In this document: in pieces, positions 24,655 through 36,624 of the stretch
Layout of the letters: every line of letters begins with the position of its first letter
How positions within the stretch are numbered: position 1 is the stretch's first letter
Assembly (NCBI GenBank): GCA_002007465.1
Contig: LNAC01000102.1
Location: 797,703-861,702 of the forward strand
DNA length: 64,000 bases
Source of the DNA: Ailurus styani
Lineage: Eukaryota > Chordata > Mammalia > Carnivora > Ailuridae
Direction of reading: 5' to 3'
Made by a program: the position numbers and the translations under genes
Notes under the pieces: generated by a model
Told to the model about the DNA's origin: nothing
The model's input: only the letters and a program-made list of their open reading frames with translations
The model's database searches: none

Positions 24655-25110
24655 TAGTTCTTTACCCAGCAGCCCACCTCTCTTCCTTTCTTCGTAACAG
24701 AAGGCTGGTGTTGTTTGGAAAAGCACTGAGCTCCACTACAAAACCCTGTTTTACCCAGACTCCTCTGGAGCCAGGGGTCATCACGTGACACAGTTCTGGC
24801 CAATGAGAGAGAAGGAAGATGTTCTCCTAAAGGCTCCACTTAAAGGAATAAAAACACAAAGCCCATTATGTCCTTCTCTGTCCTCTCTTGAAGGAACGCA
24901 CAAGTGGTGCCTGGAGGTGCAGAAACCATGCTCCAACTGTGAAAACAAACACCACATGCTAAGGATGGTCAAGCAGAAAGACAGGAGCCTGGGTCCTTGA
25001 TGCTGTGTAGCCAGCCCTAAACCTTTCTGTATTAGACAAATTAACCCTGAATTGCTTAAGCCACTCTGTTGAGTTTTTCTATAGTTTTACCTGAAGAAAA
25101 TTCTTAACTG
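24655..25110 (+). mobile_element. MLT1-like LTR relic (MaLR), diverged
   Basis: Word order TCTGGCCAATGAGAGAGAAG, AGACAGGAGCCTGGGTCCTT, AACCCTGAATTGCTTAAGCC follows long-form MLT1 LTRs. An ATCACGTGAC palindrome lies within it at 24780-24789. Ends are approximate. Confidence 0.6.
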
Positions 25111-25462
25111 CTACTTAAGACGTCTTCAGAAATACTATAGTGTGATGCATTGAAAATAAAAGCTAGTATTGCATAGCAGAGCCTAGAAATAAAAGCAGTA
25201 AGACATAAATTTCAGTGAAATGAATATTTGTCACTGAATAAATAGATGAATTTTCATTACTTTCTTCATAAAATGACTGCCAAAAAAAAAAAAAGAGAGA
25301 AAAGAGGGTTCTGTTTTGGACCCCAAACAGAAAGCTATCTATAAAAGCATGAGAGTTGGATTTTATTATTCCAACAGACACCATTACACATCATCCAAAG
25401 GATGATTAAGGATTAATCATTAAAAGGAACAGATACTCCAAAATCTCTTAGGCTAGATTATG

Positions 25463-25760
25463 GGAAAGCAAACTATGGCCCACAGGCTGAATTTAGCTCT
25501 TAACAGTTTTTGTATACCCCATGGTCAAAAATGGGATATTTTTAAAGGGGTTGAAAAAAAAATAAAATTAATAGTACTTCATGACATGTAAAAATCATAT
25601 GAGATACAAATTTCAGTGTCCGTAAATAAAGTTATATTGGAAGACAGCTCCACCCATTCATTTCCACACTATCCCTGGCGGAGCTGAGGGCTGCAACAGA
25701 GACACAGGGCTCCCAAGGCCGGAAGAAAAATTCTGTCCTTTACAAAGTTAGCCAGCCCTG
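25463..25760 (+). repeat. hAT-type nonautonomous DNA transposon relic (MER class)
   Basis: AAAGCAAACTATGGCCCACAG at the left and TTACAAAGTTAGCCAGCCCTG at the right, with AAATAAAGTTATATTGGAAG inside. It is the same family as 60807-60975. I know the consensus text but not the RepBase name with certainty. Confidence 0.7.
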
Positions 25761-25784
25761 AGCTAGACCAAAGATCTCCGTTTC

Positions 25785-26075
25785 TGGCTCAAGTTAAATT
25801 TCTTAATGAGGCCTTCCTTGACGACCAGGTTTTACATCTTTCCAGTGCCCCACACCCCAATTCCGTACTTCCCTTCAAGGCTTCATTTGCCACCATAGCA
25901 CTTAGCATCTGACATACTGTACGTTTTCCATATTTATTTCCCTATCTCCCATAATAGAATATAAATTCCACCGGGCCAGGGATTTTGTCTCCTGTTTTGT
26001 TCACTGCTGTATCCCCAGGGCCTCAAAGCATGTCTGGCATGTGGCAAATACTCACTACATAGTTGTTAACGAATA
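25785..26075 (+). repeat. L2 3' end
   Basis: AATGAGGCCTTCCTTGACGA, then ATATAAATTCCACCGGGCCA, GGGATTTTGTCTCCTG and GTATCCCCAGGGCCTC give the L2 terminal sequence in order. Confidence 0.75.
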
Positions 26076-26154
26076 GACAGGATTTTCACACATGGAAGGC
26101 CCAGGGTGACAGAAAGGCTTCATCCTGACTCTCAGTGGTGTTGGTTCTCTCATC

Positions 26155-26320
26155 TTTTAGGATGATCTACCGTGGAGAGTCCTCCCTAACTAACCACCTT
26201 AGCAGAAGTTCTGTCTAAATTAGGCTCATCTCTCTCCACGTCAGTTCTGTAAGCACAGAGACTGGCAACGCAGGAGGCCCTCAGTAAATATTAACTGAAT
26301 GGATGATTAAAGAATTATCA
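26155..26320 (+). repeat. second L2 3' fragment
   Basis: GAGAGTCCTCCCTAACTAAC and CCTCAGTAAATATTAACTGA resemble L2 3' text; it lies just right of another L2 end. Confidence 0.5.
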
Positions 26321-26329
26321 CTCCAGCCC

Positions 26330-26860
26330 TGAACATCAAAGATTTGCAGGTGATGTTCTAGAGATCAAACTGAGTTGGTAATTTAATTTAGAAACAAATG
26401 TAACTGAATTTTAGCCAAAAAGGAATGTAGATCAAACACCAATATTTCTCAATTAATGCTAAAGCTGTAAGATTTTAAAAAGCAGTGTGTCTAGGGCGCT
26501 ACATGTAACTATAAATTGCCTAAATAATTCAGAACAATCTATAGACCCTGAATGTGAAATAGGCTTTGCTTCTAACACTGACGATGATATTGAAGAAGAA
26601 AGTTGTATGTGACTATATGTTTAAATAAATCCTATTGTCAGTTAATTTTAAAAATTGCAAGTGCATAATGTAGTATTTTGTTTGGCCCAAATGTTTTTAT
26701 TGTTGATATATCTGCAAATTGATGGCAATTGAGAATGAAGCAAATATACCTGTATTTCCCTGACTCTGCTTCCAACTGCTACCATGTGGTTCTATCACTC
26801 TCATCCACTTCCCCCAATTATCTCCAAAGCTCTGAAGCAAGCTTTTTAAGGGGCCCTGCA
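26330..26860. other. intron 1 segment, no recognised element
   Basis: AT-rich; nothing I can name. Confidence 0.35.
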
Positions 26861-26864
26861 TCAA

Positions 26865-27207
26865 TAAATGATCTGTGTTCCCCCTCAAAATTTATATGTT
26901 GAAACCTGACCCCCAAGATGATGATCTTACAAGATGGGGGGCCTACGGAAGGTGATCAGTTTATGAGGACAGAACCCTCATGAATGAGATTAGTGTCCTT
27001 ACGAGAGAGCATCTCTGCCCCTTTCCACCACGTGAGGACACGGCCAGGAGTCTGCAGTCTGCAAGCAGTAGAGGGCTTCTCCCAGAACCCAACCGTGCCG
27101 GGCACCCTGATCCTGAACGTCCAGCCTTCAGAACGGTAAGAAATAAATTTATACCATTTGTAAGCTACCCAGCCAATTTTGTTATCGCAGCCCAAAAAAA
27201 GACCATG
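26865..27207 (+). mobile_element. MLT1-like solo LTR (MaLR relic)
   Basis: CCCCTCAAAATTTATATGTT, then GAACCCTCATGAATGAGATT, then CCACGTGAGGACACGG and GTAAGAAATAAATTTATACC, ending near GTTATCGCAGCCC. Solo; no internal region. Overlapping ORFs on both strands (26956-27372) are by-products. Confidence 0.8.
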
Positions 27208-27870
27208 AACGTTTACCCTTTCAACTCCAAACCCCAGCCAGACAAGACCCGGCCCTCCTGAGGACCCCCAAGGCCCACACCCAAGGCCTGGTGACCCACT
27301 CTCACAGGCGCCCGGGCGATAAGCTGGCTGGGCTGGTGCTGTGGAATCGGCTGACCTGGCATGAACACTCAATGACCCGTGAAAATTGTAGTGAAGATGT
27401 CTGTAGCTCTTTCACTGGCAATCTCCTGGCTCCAGGAGTCCCTCAGGATTGGATCAGAGGACCGGCTAAATAAGTTACATTGCACTTGAGTCAGATTTAC
27501 CCCTCCTCGGAGGCACTTTTAAGTAAAACTTGCACTCCTCCACTCTCTCTTCTCCTCGGATTAGTTCTTTCCCAGAAGGCTGATGCTTAAATTAGGTAAT
27601 TAAGTAGCCCCTGCTAGAATTCTTCCATAGGCTTCTAGACATGTCTACTCATGTGTGAATTCCGGGGTTTACGCAGCTGATGCTGCACCTCTGGACCTTG
27701 GGAGTCACTAGCAAAGAAAGAGAAATAATCAATTTGAAGAAGATAGTTGTTGTTTTCTTTTAATTGATATCTAATCTGCGTAATTGTGGGAAAGCAAGTT
27801 TAAAGACAAATGAAATACAGATGGAAGACAACGAGAAAACTGGGGGGAGGACAGGGAGTGTGTATTTTTG
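27208..27870. other. intron 1 segment, no recognised element
   Basis: GC-richer at 27220-27340. No known gene or repeat. Confidence 0.35.
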
Positions 27871-27874
27871 AGGT

Positions 27875-28065
27875 AGGCTCTCCAGAGTTTAATCTTGGCC
27901 CTGTCAGTTCAGTAGTCTTGGGGAAAATTACAAAGCTTCTCTCTCAGCATTAGTTGCCAAATCTGCGAATTGGACCCATTTTTTTTTTCATATATTCATT
28001 GAGAGGATTAAATACAAAAAGAGCTAAACAATACCAGGGACTTGCTCAATTGTCTCATTCATTCA
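27875..28065 (+). repeat. MIR-like fragment
   Basis: GGGGAAAATTACAAAGCTTC, GCCAAATCTGCGAATTGGAC and GAGAGGATTAAATAC follow the MIR 3' half. Confidence 0.6.
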
Positions 28066-28499
28066 AACACGAGTTTTTCTTTCTTTGCCCTAGATGGGGC
28101 CCTCTGCAAAAATATATATAAAGTGCAAATATATATACATAAAGGCTTTAGGTATTTGATGTAACAGTTCTTTATTTCACTTACTTCCACACTTCAAACA
28201 CACAGCTTTCTTTTTTCTGACTTGAGGTAGATGTAGGACTGATTAAGACCTTTCATATATCTCCCATGGAAAAAGTGAAAGGCAAAGAAAAAAAAAACAG
28301 AAAGTAAAAATTTTCTTATAACTTGACAAAACTTACAATGGAGGGGCTGGACTGAACTAAGGAGGAGGAGAGGGCCCTAAGACAACTCCTTTCCACCACA
28401 AAGGGAGGAAAGGACCCACGATCTTTCCCTTGTCAAAGATCCTAGGAACTTCCCAGCAATTGAGCAGAGTATCTCAAAGATACATAATTTCATGGCAAA

Positions 28500-28703
28500 C
28501 TATTTTTTTCTAAAGATTTTATTTATTTGACAGAGACAGAGTGAGAGAGAGAACACAAGCAGACAGAGCTGCAGGCAGAGGGAGATGGCGAAGCAGACTC
28601 CCTGCTGAGCAGAGAGCCCGCCATGGGACTTGATCCCAGGCCCTGAAATCCTGACCTGAGCAGAAAGCAGATGCTTAACTGACTGAGCCACCCAGGTGCC
28701 CCA
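28500..28703 (-). mobile_element. CAN-SINE
   Basis: Reverse tail AAAGATTTTATTTATTTGAC and head complement GAGCCACCCAGGTGCCCC. The short duplication CATGGCAAA is at 28491-28499 and 28704-28712. Confidence 0.94.
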
Positions 28704-28789
28704 CATGGCAAATGTTTTAACTAATACCTCACTGGTGGACTCACTAGGCATTACACTGTCATAAAGAGGATGCAGACGGCAGAAAGTAT

Positions 28790-29180
28790 GTGGCAGACAC
28801 TAGACTAGCTCCCCCTCTTCTGTGAAGACTGAAAAACCAAAGTTCTAGTTTGCCCAGGCACTCTTGCAGCTGGGTAGCCCTGTGACCAGCTCTGGCCCCT
28901 GGGGTGTGAGCCAACGTCTGCTGAGTGGAGCTTCTGGACAAGGCTTTGCTTTCCTGATCAAGCAGAGGATTCAGACGCTAGGCCCTTTGTCCCTGCTCTT
29001 CGTCCTCCTTCCTGCTTGGAACCTCGACATGAGGGCTAGAGGTGCGGAGGCAGCTTTTCCACCCTAAGGCAGTAGTAAGCGTCCAGAAAAGGCCAAAAGA
29101 ATCTTAGAAACACAGGCCCTGAACAAATCAGCCTGCAGACTTACAGAGAGACCAAAACCGCTCTTCTTCTAAGCTCACGT
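28790..29180 (+). mobile_element. MLT1-like LTR relic, long form
   Basis: GGCACTCTTGCAGCTGGGTA, TGTGACCAGCTCTGGCCCC and CAGCCTGCAGACTTAC fit the older MLT1 subfamilies. Diverged and without clear ends. Confidence 0.45.
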
Positions 29181-30316
29181 TAGCCAGGTTCTCCCTTGGC
29201 TGCAGGTGAACACATTCCTCACTAGGATACTCACCAATATGCTTCATTGCTGGGAAGTCGGGCAGGGTGGAGAGTAAACCCCAACAAGCCACTGCTGTCA
29301 ACATTCTAGCACTGTTGAACTAAACACTAGGTTATACATCAAGTACAGTGTGTCTGGTGTCTATTGCAGGTTATCTTACTGGAAAGCAAATACCAGGTTA
29401 CCAAGTCAAAGATAACAATGAGAGAGGCTGTCTAACAAGAGATTGAAACTTGAGTTTTAAGGAATCAGAGTGTCAGAAAGAGATGGATTATGAAATACAT
29501 GACAGTTTCTAAGACTACCAGTATTATATGGTATAAATTAAAGCAATAAAATTTTAATGATGGAAAAAATTGTGCTTTTTCATCTGTGTAGTATTAGCAC
29601 AGTCTCTGCTATTTAACAGGCACAAGGTATGTTTATGTTAACCACATAAATATTACCGAGTTTGAATAAATACTTTAAATGTTTTCTTTTGAATCAGTCC
29701 ACATTTTCGGTCCTGTTTCCTTAAACAATTTGCACTGGTTTCTTTTTTCCATTTTTGTAAGTCATCTTTGCAATTTCATTATTTTTTATTTTTAAAAAAA
29801 AACATAATCTCAGCATCCTGAAGCAAGTATTTTTTATACTATTTTCCAAGGATACAAGATTTAGAAATATACTTTATATAGTTGCCATAACATACACATT
29901 TGAGGTAAGATATTTCAGTTGTATTACAAATATTGTTTTTATAATCTTCAGAGTTATCTTATTGCACACATAAGTTCTATTAAGTACTTACTCTAATGTT
30001 TAGAACATTATCCTACCATTAGAAATTTAAGTATGTTCTAAGGATTTTTTTTTATTAAAAAAGAAAACTGTTCCAAATGTGCTTTTTCATGATGACAAGT
30101 GTATCAGTAGTAAGCTACCTTACACACTGACATACACCAGACCCTTCCTTATACAGACACACACCCTCTTCTTTCTTGACTCATCCATTCAAGGTAAATA
30201 TGATACTTTATCAAGTAAGTATTTTATAAAATGGATTTATAGAAATGTTTGATGCTATTATTTTGCTATTGAAAACAATGCTTGTCATCTATAAAAACTG
30301 ACAGCATGAAAACCTA
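29181..30316. other. intron 1, AT-rich unique segment
   Basis: No element recognised in just over 1.1 kb. Confidence 0.35.
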
Positions 30317-30326
30317 GAAATATAAC

Positions 30327-30528
30327 CTTTTTTTAAAAGATTTTATTTATTTATTTATTTGACACAGAGAGGGAGAGAGATCACAAGCAGAGAGGCAGGC
30401 AGAGACAGAGGGGTAAGCAGATTCCCTGCTGAACAGAGAGCCCGATGTGGGGCTCGATCCCAGGACCCTGAGATCATGACCTGAGCCGAAGGCAGAGGCT
30501 TTAACCCACTGAGCCACCCAGGTGCCCC
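30327..30528 (-). mobile_element. CAN-SINE, flanked by 10-bp duplication
   Basis: Reverse tail with (TTTA)n and head complement GAGCCACCCAGGTGCCCC. The duplication GAAATATAAC is at 30317-30326 and 30529-30538. Confidence 0.95.
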
Positions 30529-30539
30529 GAAATATAACT

Positions 30540-32330
30540 TTCTAATTTAAAAGTCTTTCAAATAGAAAATTTCACAGTGTTTTTAAAATTTTCAATGCAA
30601 AAATGTAAAATCCTTCAACTGGTTTTCAGGAACTCACTGACATAGGGAAGACAGTATAATTTCAACTATCAAATTTAACAGCTTTTGCATGACTAATGAA
30701 TGGGATCAGAGAAATGATTACCACTGTTCTTTAATTATAATGATGTTCATCCTCCATCTAAATCTATGTATTCTTGGGCAATTACTTTTTCAACAATGAC
30801 AACTGTTAAAGCCAACCTGAAAATTGTAGTATTGATTGTTAGCTCACACTATTCTCGCTAAGAAAAACTGTTTTTGAGGAGAGAAAATTTTTATCATTAA
30901 AAGATAAAATCAACAATACTGTTTGAACTGTATCCCATAACTTTTATTGGTATTTTGTGGACATTTTATGATACACATCTTTTATTAGTATGGTAGTATA
31001 CACACTGCATTTATTTAAAACATACACATATTGGGGATATGTGTTCAAGGAATTTTTTAATTATTATTAGGGTATGTGATCAAAAAACTCCAGAGATGAC
31101 TTTGCTAAAAAATCCATGGGGACCAAAGGAAACACGCATGTGCATGCACACAAGATTACAATGTGTAAGTCTTTATAGTGCTTGAGTCTAAATAACTTCC
31201 AAGCCAGAAGGCAGATCCCTGCTCCAAACATGAGAACATTAAATTCTATTATTCTAACTTTTCAGTGACTTTTTTCTTATACTAGGTTTTAAAAGTTAAG
31301 TTTGCAAATTCCTATCTTACAAAACCAGCAAAAATAGAGGGAATAAAATCCCACCATATTTTCTAAAAGTATGGTTTAAATCTTGATGTCCTTTGCCTAG
31401 AAGCATTCTAGCATGCCTGGGAGTGGGAAAGTTACTACAAGACTGAGAAAGAGATCCTAAAAATCTAATATGAGCTTCACTGTAAATGTAGTAGCATGGT
31501 ATACTGCTAATATATTCTCTATGGGTTAACATAAATGAAACATGGTACTAAATCTAGAGTCAGAAAAGACAGGAATATTAGCATACACTCATAGCACCTG
31601 AATCTGGCAAAATAGAGACATCTTAAGGTCTGGGCAACATCCTTTATAATCTGTTTTCTCTTCATATTAGTACTTTTGCCCATGAAGACATCACATACTT
31701 TCACAGCTTCAACTATCACCTCTATGAAAAGATAGATCTAAAAATTTGCGTTTCAAAATTGGTCTCTTTCACAGAGTCAATCCCACAGTTGCAAAGCCTT
31801 TCTAGAAATGTATGCTTAAATGCCCCAACATCACCTCAAACTTGATGGCTAAAACAAAACAAAAACAATGCTGTCACAAAGTCAACCCACCAATCCACCT
31901 CCTTCCCCTAACTTTCCTGTTTTTATTACCAAAACACAACTTTGTTGATAACTCAGTATGATAAGAGACCTGCCTACAAGTCCAAAACTTAACATTGTTA
32001 CAAAAATAACCTACCTAAATGAAAACCACACACTCTGTGATTAAACTAGATGAAGGGCGCCTCTCGTACTCAGTTTGGTAGCACCAAAAACAGGGGCAGT
32101 GTAAAGAATAAAGAAAATGGGGAGGTAAGCCTGGCCACAGCAAGCTCAGCTCTGACGTCTGTACGGGGCCCTGGTTCATGTGGCACTTTGTTCATGACGG
32201 TTAGAACACTGTGATAACGATGCCAAGGGCAAGGGCCAGATCCTCCTATGGGCCACGTAGCTCTGAGTCATGTTCTAGTCCTGGCTAGGCAGAAAGGGAA
32301 GGATCCCCCGACAAGTTCCTTGTTCCATCA
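30540..32330. other. intron 1, AT-rich unique segment
   Basis: No repeat family or gene recognised in about 1.8 kb. This is one of the longest SINE-free stretches of intron 1. Confidence 0.35.
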
Positions 32331-32460
32331 AAGGCTCAGTTTCCCCATCTGTGAAATGCAGATCATAATTCAGCTCAGAGGGCAGCGATGAAAATTAAAT
32401 GACATAATGCTCCCAGAGTTTACCTGGCCCAATGAAAGAACTCAATACATGTTTACTTAT
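32330..32460 (+). repeat. MIR 3' fragment
   Basis: CTCAGTTTCCCCATCTGTGA followed by AAATTAAATGACATAATGC is the MIR core and tail. A SINE follows within 20 bp. Confidence 0.75.
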
Positions 32461-32475
32461 TATTGTAACTTTTAT

Positions 32476-32686
32476 TTTATTTTATTTTTTAAAAGATTTT
32501 ATTTATTTATATGACAGAGAGAGAGAGAGCACACGTGTGCATAAGCAGGGGGAGTGGCAAGCAAGGAAGAAGGAGAAACAGGGTCCCCACTGAGCGGGGC
32601 TCAATGTGGGCTTGATCCAAGGACCCCAGAAACATGACCTGAGCTGAAGGCAGATGCTTAACCGACTGAGCCAGCCAGGAGCCCCC
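32476..32686 (-). mobile_element. CAN-SINE
   Basis: Reverse tail AAAGATTTTATTTATTTATA and a degraded head complement GAGCCAGCCAGGAGCCCC. Flanking TTATTGTAACTTTTATT and TTATAATTTTTATT look like a mutated duplication. Confidence 0.9.
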
Positions 32687-32699
32687 TTATAATTTTTAT

Positions 32700-34140
32700 T
32701 CTAAGGCCACAAACCTCATTCTCTGTTTAGCAAACATATTCTGCTGGTCACTGGGGGTACCCGGGTACAACTCCACAGTCACCTGGCTTCTCTTTCTGCA
32801 TTCCTTCCTTGATTCACTCATTTGTTCATTCCGCCAGGATATTCTGAAGGTCTCGAAGGTGTCAGGCACTGTACCCGGCAGAGGGGTAAACGCTTGCCTC
32901 TGCCTTATTTCAGCTCATTTCCCAAGTGCGTGGTGAGTTCCAGGGAGCCAATATTCAAGCACTGACAGCGCCCAGACTTTCATACTGGACTTAAATGCAG
33001 GATCCACTCTTTGGGATTCTACATTTTAGTAAAACTGAGTTTCCCTTTAAATACGACCATAACCCTTTCTAGCTAGCGGCACATGTTCCCTGAGGGGTTA
33101 TTTTGCACCCAGGCTCCTGCTCCCACACTGGCTCCCGTCCTTGCGCGGGCAGCAGGCTGAAGTGGCCTGAGAGCAAGGAGCAGAGCCGCCCTCTGAACAG
33201 GGGCTGGTCGAGAGCAGAACACAGTTCAACGAGCAGGCGCTAGTCCTTGCTGTGTGATCACAAGAATAACCTTTCGACTTTCCCAGCTCTGCAGCATACA
33301 GGAACTGAGAAAAGGAATGCGAAAGTTAAAACTAGAAAGTGGAACAGGGCGAACAAGAGACTTCAGTCCAGGGAAGAGGAATTAACAAAGGTCCCCACAT
33401 TATACCCTCGGACTTAACGTTGCCACTGGTGTATTTATTTTAACACCAAGAGCCAATGTCGATTTGAATACCTTTGTTATTGCGAGTCACAGTGATCTGT
33501 CTTTTGGAATTACAGATTAAGACCAAGAAGATTTATTATGTAATTAGGTCCAATCACTTCATTTAGCTCCCTAACTGAAACTTAGGCAAGTGTCAAGAGT
33601 TTATGGTCTATTGTTCTGGAGTTTAAAGAAATAATTCAGAACAGATCAGAGAGAGGGTGCTACTGCCCCACCACTGGCCAAACACTTCCTCCCATGAACT
33701 CAGATCCAACCACCATTAATGAAAATGTTACCTGTATGTATTTCCTGACTGGGAGCAAGTATTTTCAGAATAGCTTAGTCAACTCCTTTCACATTCCAGA
33801 TCATAGGTTAGTGAGATATTATTTGCTTCTAATTCTTGGCATAATTTTAAAAGATAACTGAGGAGGACTAGGACAATACCAGAACTGAATTAAAATTAAA
33901 AAGATAAGGGAGTCTCTAAAATCTGCCACCTCAAGCTTAGTAACTTTTTCAAAACCACGCTTACATGTTTGATCCCACATAATTCCTTGTTCATGTTAAA
34001 AACTAAGCCAGTGTCTCTCCCAGCAGCCCCCTCTCTCCCAACTGCTCCATCGGGGGCTCCAACAGCCAGACCTTCCTCCAGTTTCCTGGTAACCATGAGG
34101 TCATCTCCTCCTTTCTTTCCTTCAGCTGTCAAGTCCTGAA
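32700..34140. other. intron 1 segment, little recognised
   Basis: A weak L2-like phrase lies at 32810-32890 (AAGGTGTCAGGCACTGTACC). The rest is unassigned. Confidence 0.35.
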
Positions 34141-34180
34141 ACTTCTACCTCTCCTATCTTGCCCATGTCTCCCCCTTTCT

Positions 34181-34373
34181 TTTTTTTTTTTAAGATTGTA
34201 TTTATTTTTTTGACAGAGAGCGATCACAAGTAGACAGAGAGGCAGGCAGAGAAAGACGAGGAAGCAGGCTCCCCACCGAGCAGAGAGCCCGATGTGGGAC
34301 TCGATCCCAGGACCCTGAGATCGTGACCTGAATCGAAGGCAGAGGCTTAACCCACTGAGCCACCCAGGCGCCC
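34181..34373 (-). mobile_element. CAN-SINE, flanked by 15-bp duplication
   Basis: Reverse orientation with head complement GAGCCACCCAGGCGCCC. TGTCTCCCCCTTTCT at 34166-34180 and TGTCTCCCCATTTCT at 34374-34388 are the duplication with one mismatch. Confidence 0.94.
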
Positions 34374-34389
34374 TGTCTCCCCATTTCTA

Positions 34390-35000
34390 AAGTCCCTATT
34401 CTGTTGCTAGCCATACCTCCCAGAAATTTACTGTCCTACCCACTCCCTTGTAAAGGCAGATAAGAATGTTCTTCTCAAGCACATATCACTATCTTTTCAG
34501 AATTTTACAATTCCCTGTTGACTCTTAATAACATCACAGAAAGAGAGCTACATGGCCTCATGGTCTTAGAGTTCCGGAATCGTGGAATCCTGATGTACAC
34601 TGGCTCACACATATCGCCATCCAGCCAGAGCACCTCAGCTCACATCCTAGGCCCTTTGAGAACTGAATGAGGCTTGAAATCTCTTCTCTCCACTCAACAA
34701 AACACTCCATCATCTCTTTTATCTAAATTATGCAAATTTACCTTGTTTGGCTAGACTTCTACACACACCAGCGTCCAAACACCTTGGTTAGATCTTTATT
34801 TTCTACCTTCTCTGAAATTTTATACTTTTTGTAGAGCTACACAATATTAGTACATATTAATGTCGCTTAGGGTTCTAGATGTGTGTGGCACATTTCCCAA
34901 GAGATTTTTCCAAATCGTATATACTCAAATGTCATTCAATATGTTGTCTCTGGGGCTTGTCAGAAAGTACAGATTCTAGGAAGAGGAATGAGTGGTTAAG
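34390..35000. other. intron 1 segment, no recognised element
   Basis: About 600 bp without an assigned family. Confidence 0.35.
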
Positions 35001-35014
35001 ATTTATTCACATAT

Positions 35015-35210
35015 GGGGCGCCCGAGTGGCTCAGTTGGTTAAGCGTCTGCCTTCTGCTCAGGTCATGGTCTCGGGGTCCTGAGATCAAGCCCCACTTTGG
35101 GTTCCTGGCTCAGTGGGGAGTATGCTTCTCCTTCCCCCTCCCCCTCACCACTTTGTGCACTTGCACGCACGTGCTCTCTCTAATAAATACAGTCTTTAAA
35201 AAAAATTAAC
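35015..35210 (+). mobile_element. CAN-SINE
   Basis: Head GGGGCGCCCGAGTGGCTCAG and a TAATAAATACAGTCTTTAAA tail. The duplication TCACATAT is at 35007-35014 and 35211-35218. Confidence 0.93.
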
Positions 35211-35264
35211 TCACATATCAAAAAACCAGAAAATTCAGAAGATCTTAGTAATGGTACCACCACC

Positions 35265-35610
35265 CACCTACCTGTCCAACCCAGAAAACCTGGACTTCAT
35301 CTCTGACTCTCCCTGATGGTGCAATTAATCAAGTCATAGCCTTTCTGCTTTTAAAATTCTTCTTGAACCCATTCACGTTTCTCCATTTTCACTCCCATTA
35401 GCCCATGCCAAGCCCCTTCTTGGCTAGTTTCCTGTCTTCTAACCAGATTCCCCCAAATTGCTTTTCACAGAGAAGCTAAAATACTTTTATTAAAGCATAA
35501 ACCTAATGGCTTCATATGTCTGTTTAAAAACCTCTCAGTAACTTCCCATTATCCTTGAGAGGAAAGAAAAATCCTTGCCCAGCCTCATGCCCTTCCCCCA
35601 CTCACCCTGA
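35265..35610 (+). repeat. L2 ORF2 3' fragment
   Basis: ACCTGGACTTCATCTCTGAC, CCATTAGCCCATGCCAAG and CTCAGTAACTTCCCATTATC follow the L2 reverse-transcriptase C-terminal text in order. It continues after an interruption at 36035. Confidence 0.7.
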
Positions 35611-35738
35611 AGCAATGGCTCTCCACCCACAGTACAACTGGATCACCTGGAGGGCCAATCAAAACAGATTGTAGAAAGGAGGTCAACCTCAAAGTTTCTC
35701 ACTCAGTAAGGCTTGGGTGGGGCTCAAGAATTTGCATT
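35611..35738 (+). repeat. MER5A-like hAT transposon fragment
   Basis: TGGCTCTCCACCCACAGTAC and GGATCACCTGGAGGGCC followed by CTTGGGTGGGGCTCAAGAAT resemble MER5-type (Charlie group) elements. It interrupts the L2. Confidence 0.55.
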
Positions 35739-35910
35739 ATATATCCACAGAATTGAGTATTATCTGGCCATAAATGTGAATGAAGTACTGATACATGCCA
35801 CAACATGGTCCAACCTTGAAAACATGCTCAGTGAAAAAAGCTAGTCATGAAGGAGCATGTACTACATGATTCCCTTTATATAAAATGTCTAGTATTCTAG
35901 ACAATCTGCA
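35739..35910 (+). repeat. L1 3' fragment
   Basis: GAATGAAGTACTGATACATG, CCACAACATGGTCCAACCTT and ACTACATGATTCCCTTTATA are L1 3' text, sense on the plus strand. Confidence 0.75.
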
Positions 35911-36034
35911 GACAGAAAGCACTAGTGGGTGCCTACTGCTGGAGTGAGGAGGATGGGAGCTGTGGGGGAATGGCTAAGGTGCGTGGGATTGGCATTTGAG
36001 GTCCCAACGTCCTCATGCCATCTCTCACCTCTCC

Positions 36035-36340
36035 TTTCTCTACATTTACTTCCTCCCCACAGTGACCGAACCTGTTTCCCTCACCGGGAATGCCCTTCTG
36101 CATTCTCAACATTTAAGTCCTACTCTTCCTACAAGGCCCAACTTAGAGCCCACTGCTCACGGTCCCATCCCATGTCCAGAATATCCTCCACTTCCTCTGA
36201 ACTTGCAGAGAACATGCTACTCAAATTCCTTCGGTGTTTAAGAGCTAGTGGATTTTGTCTAGTCAAGTAGACAAGATTTTAATAAAGACAATAATTTTAA
36301 ATTCTGGAGGGCAGGGAACATACACTATACCTCTTTGATG
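36035..36340 (+). repeat. L2 3' fragment
   Basis: Continues the L2 sequence of 35265-35610: GGGAATGCCCTTCTGCATTC, TACAAGGCCCAACTTAGAGC and CTGGAGGGCAGGGAACATAC. Confidence 0.65.
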
Positions 36341-36489
36341 TTAAAGGAACTTGCGTACTATGTCAGCATATGATGAAGTTGCAGAAACAATGAATGTGAA
36401 ATTGCCGATACCTGGACCATGACCCTGAAATCAGCCATTTGTCCTACAATTATTCAATGGCCTGTCAATCTAGTCTTTTGACAAAATGG

Positions 36490-36620
36490 TAAAATAGGAC
36501 ACAGAGAGGTCAGTTCAGTAACTTACCCAAAATAATTCACTATGTAAGTAGCACAAGTCAGGGCTAGAACCCAGACTTCCTTCCCAATGAGCAGCCCACC
36601 CCCCACTTCTCCGTTCTGCT
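36490..36620 (+). repeat. MIR fragment
   Basis: GACACAGAGAGGTCAGTTCA, GTAACTTACCCAAAATAATT and AGGGCTAGAACCCAGAC give the MIR 3' half. Confidence 0.65.
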
Positions 36621-36624
36621 AAAT

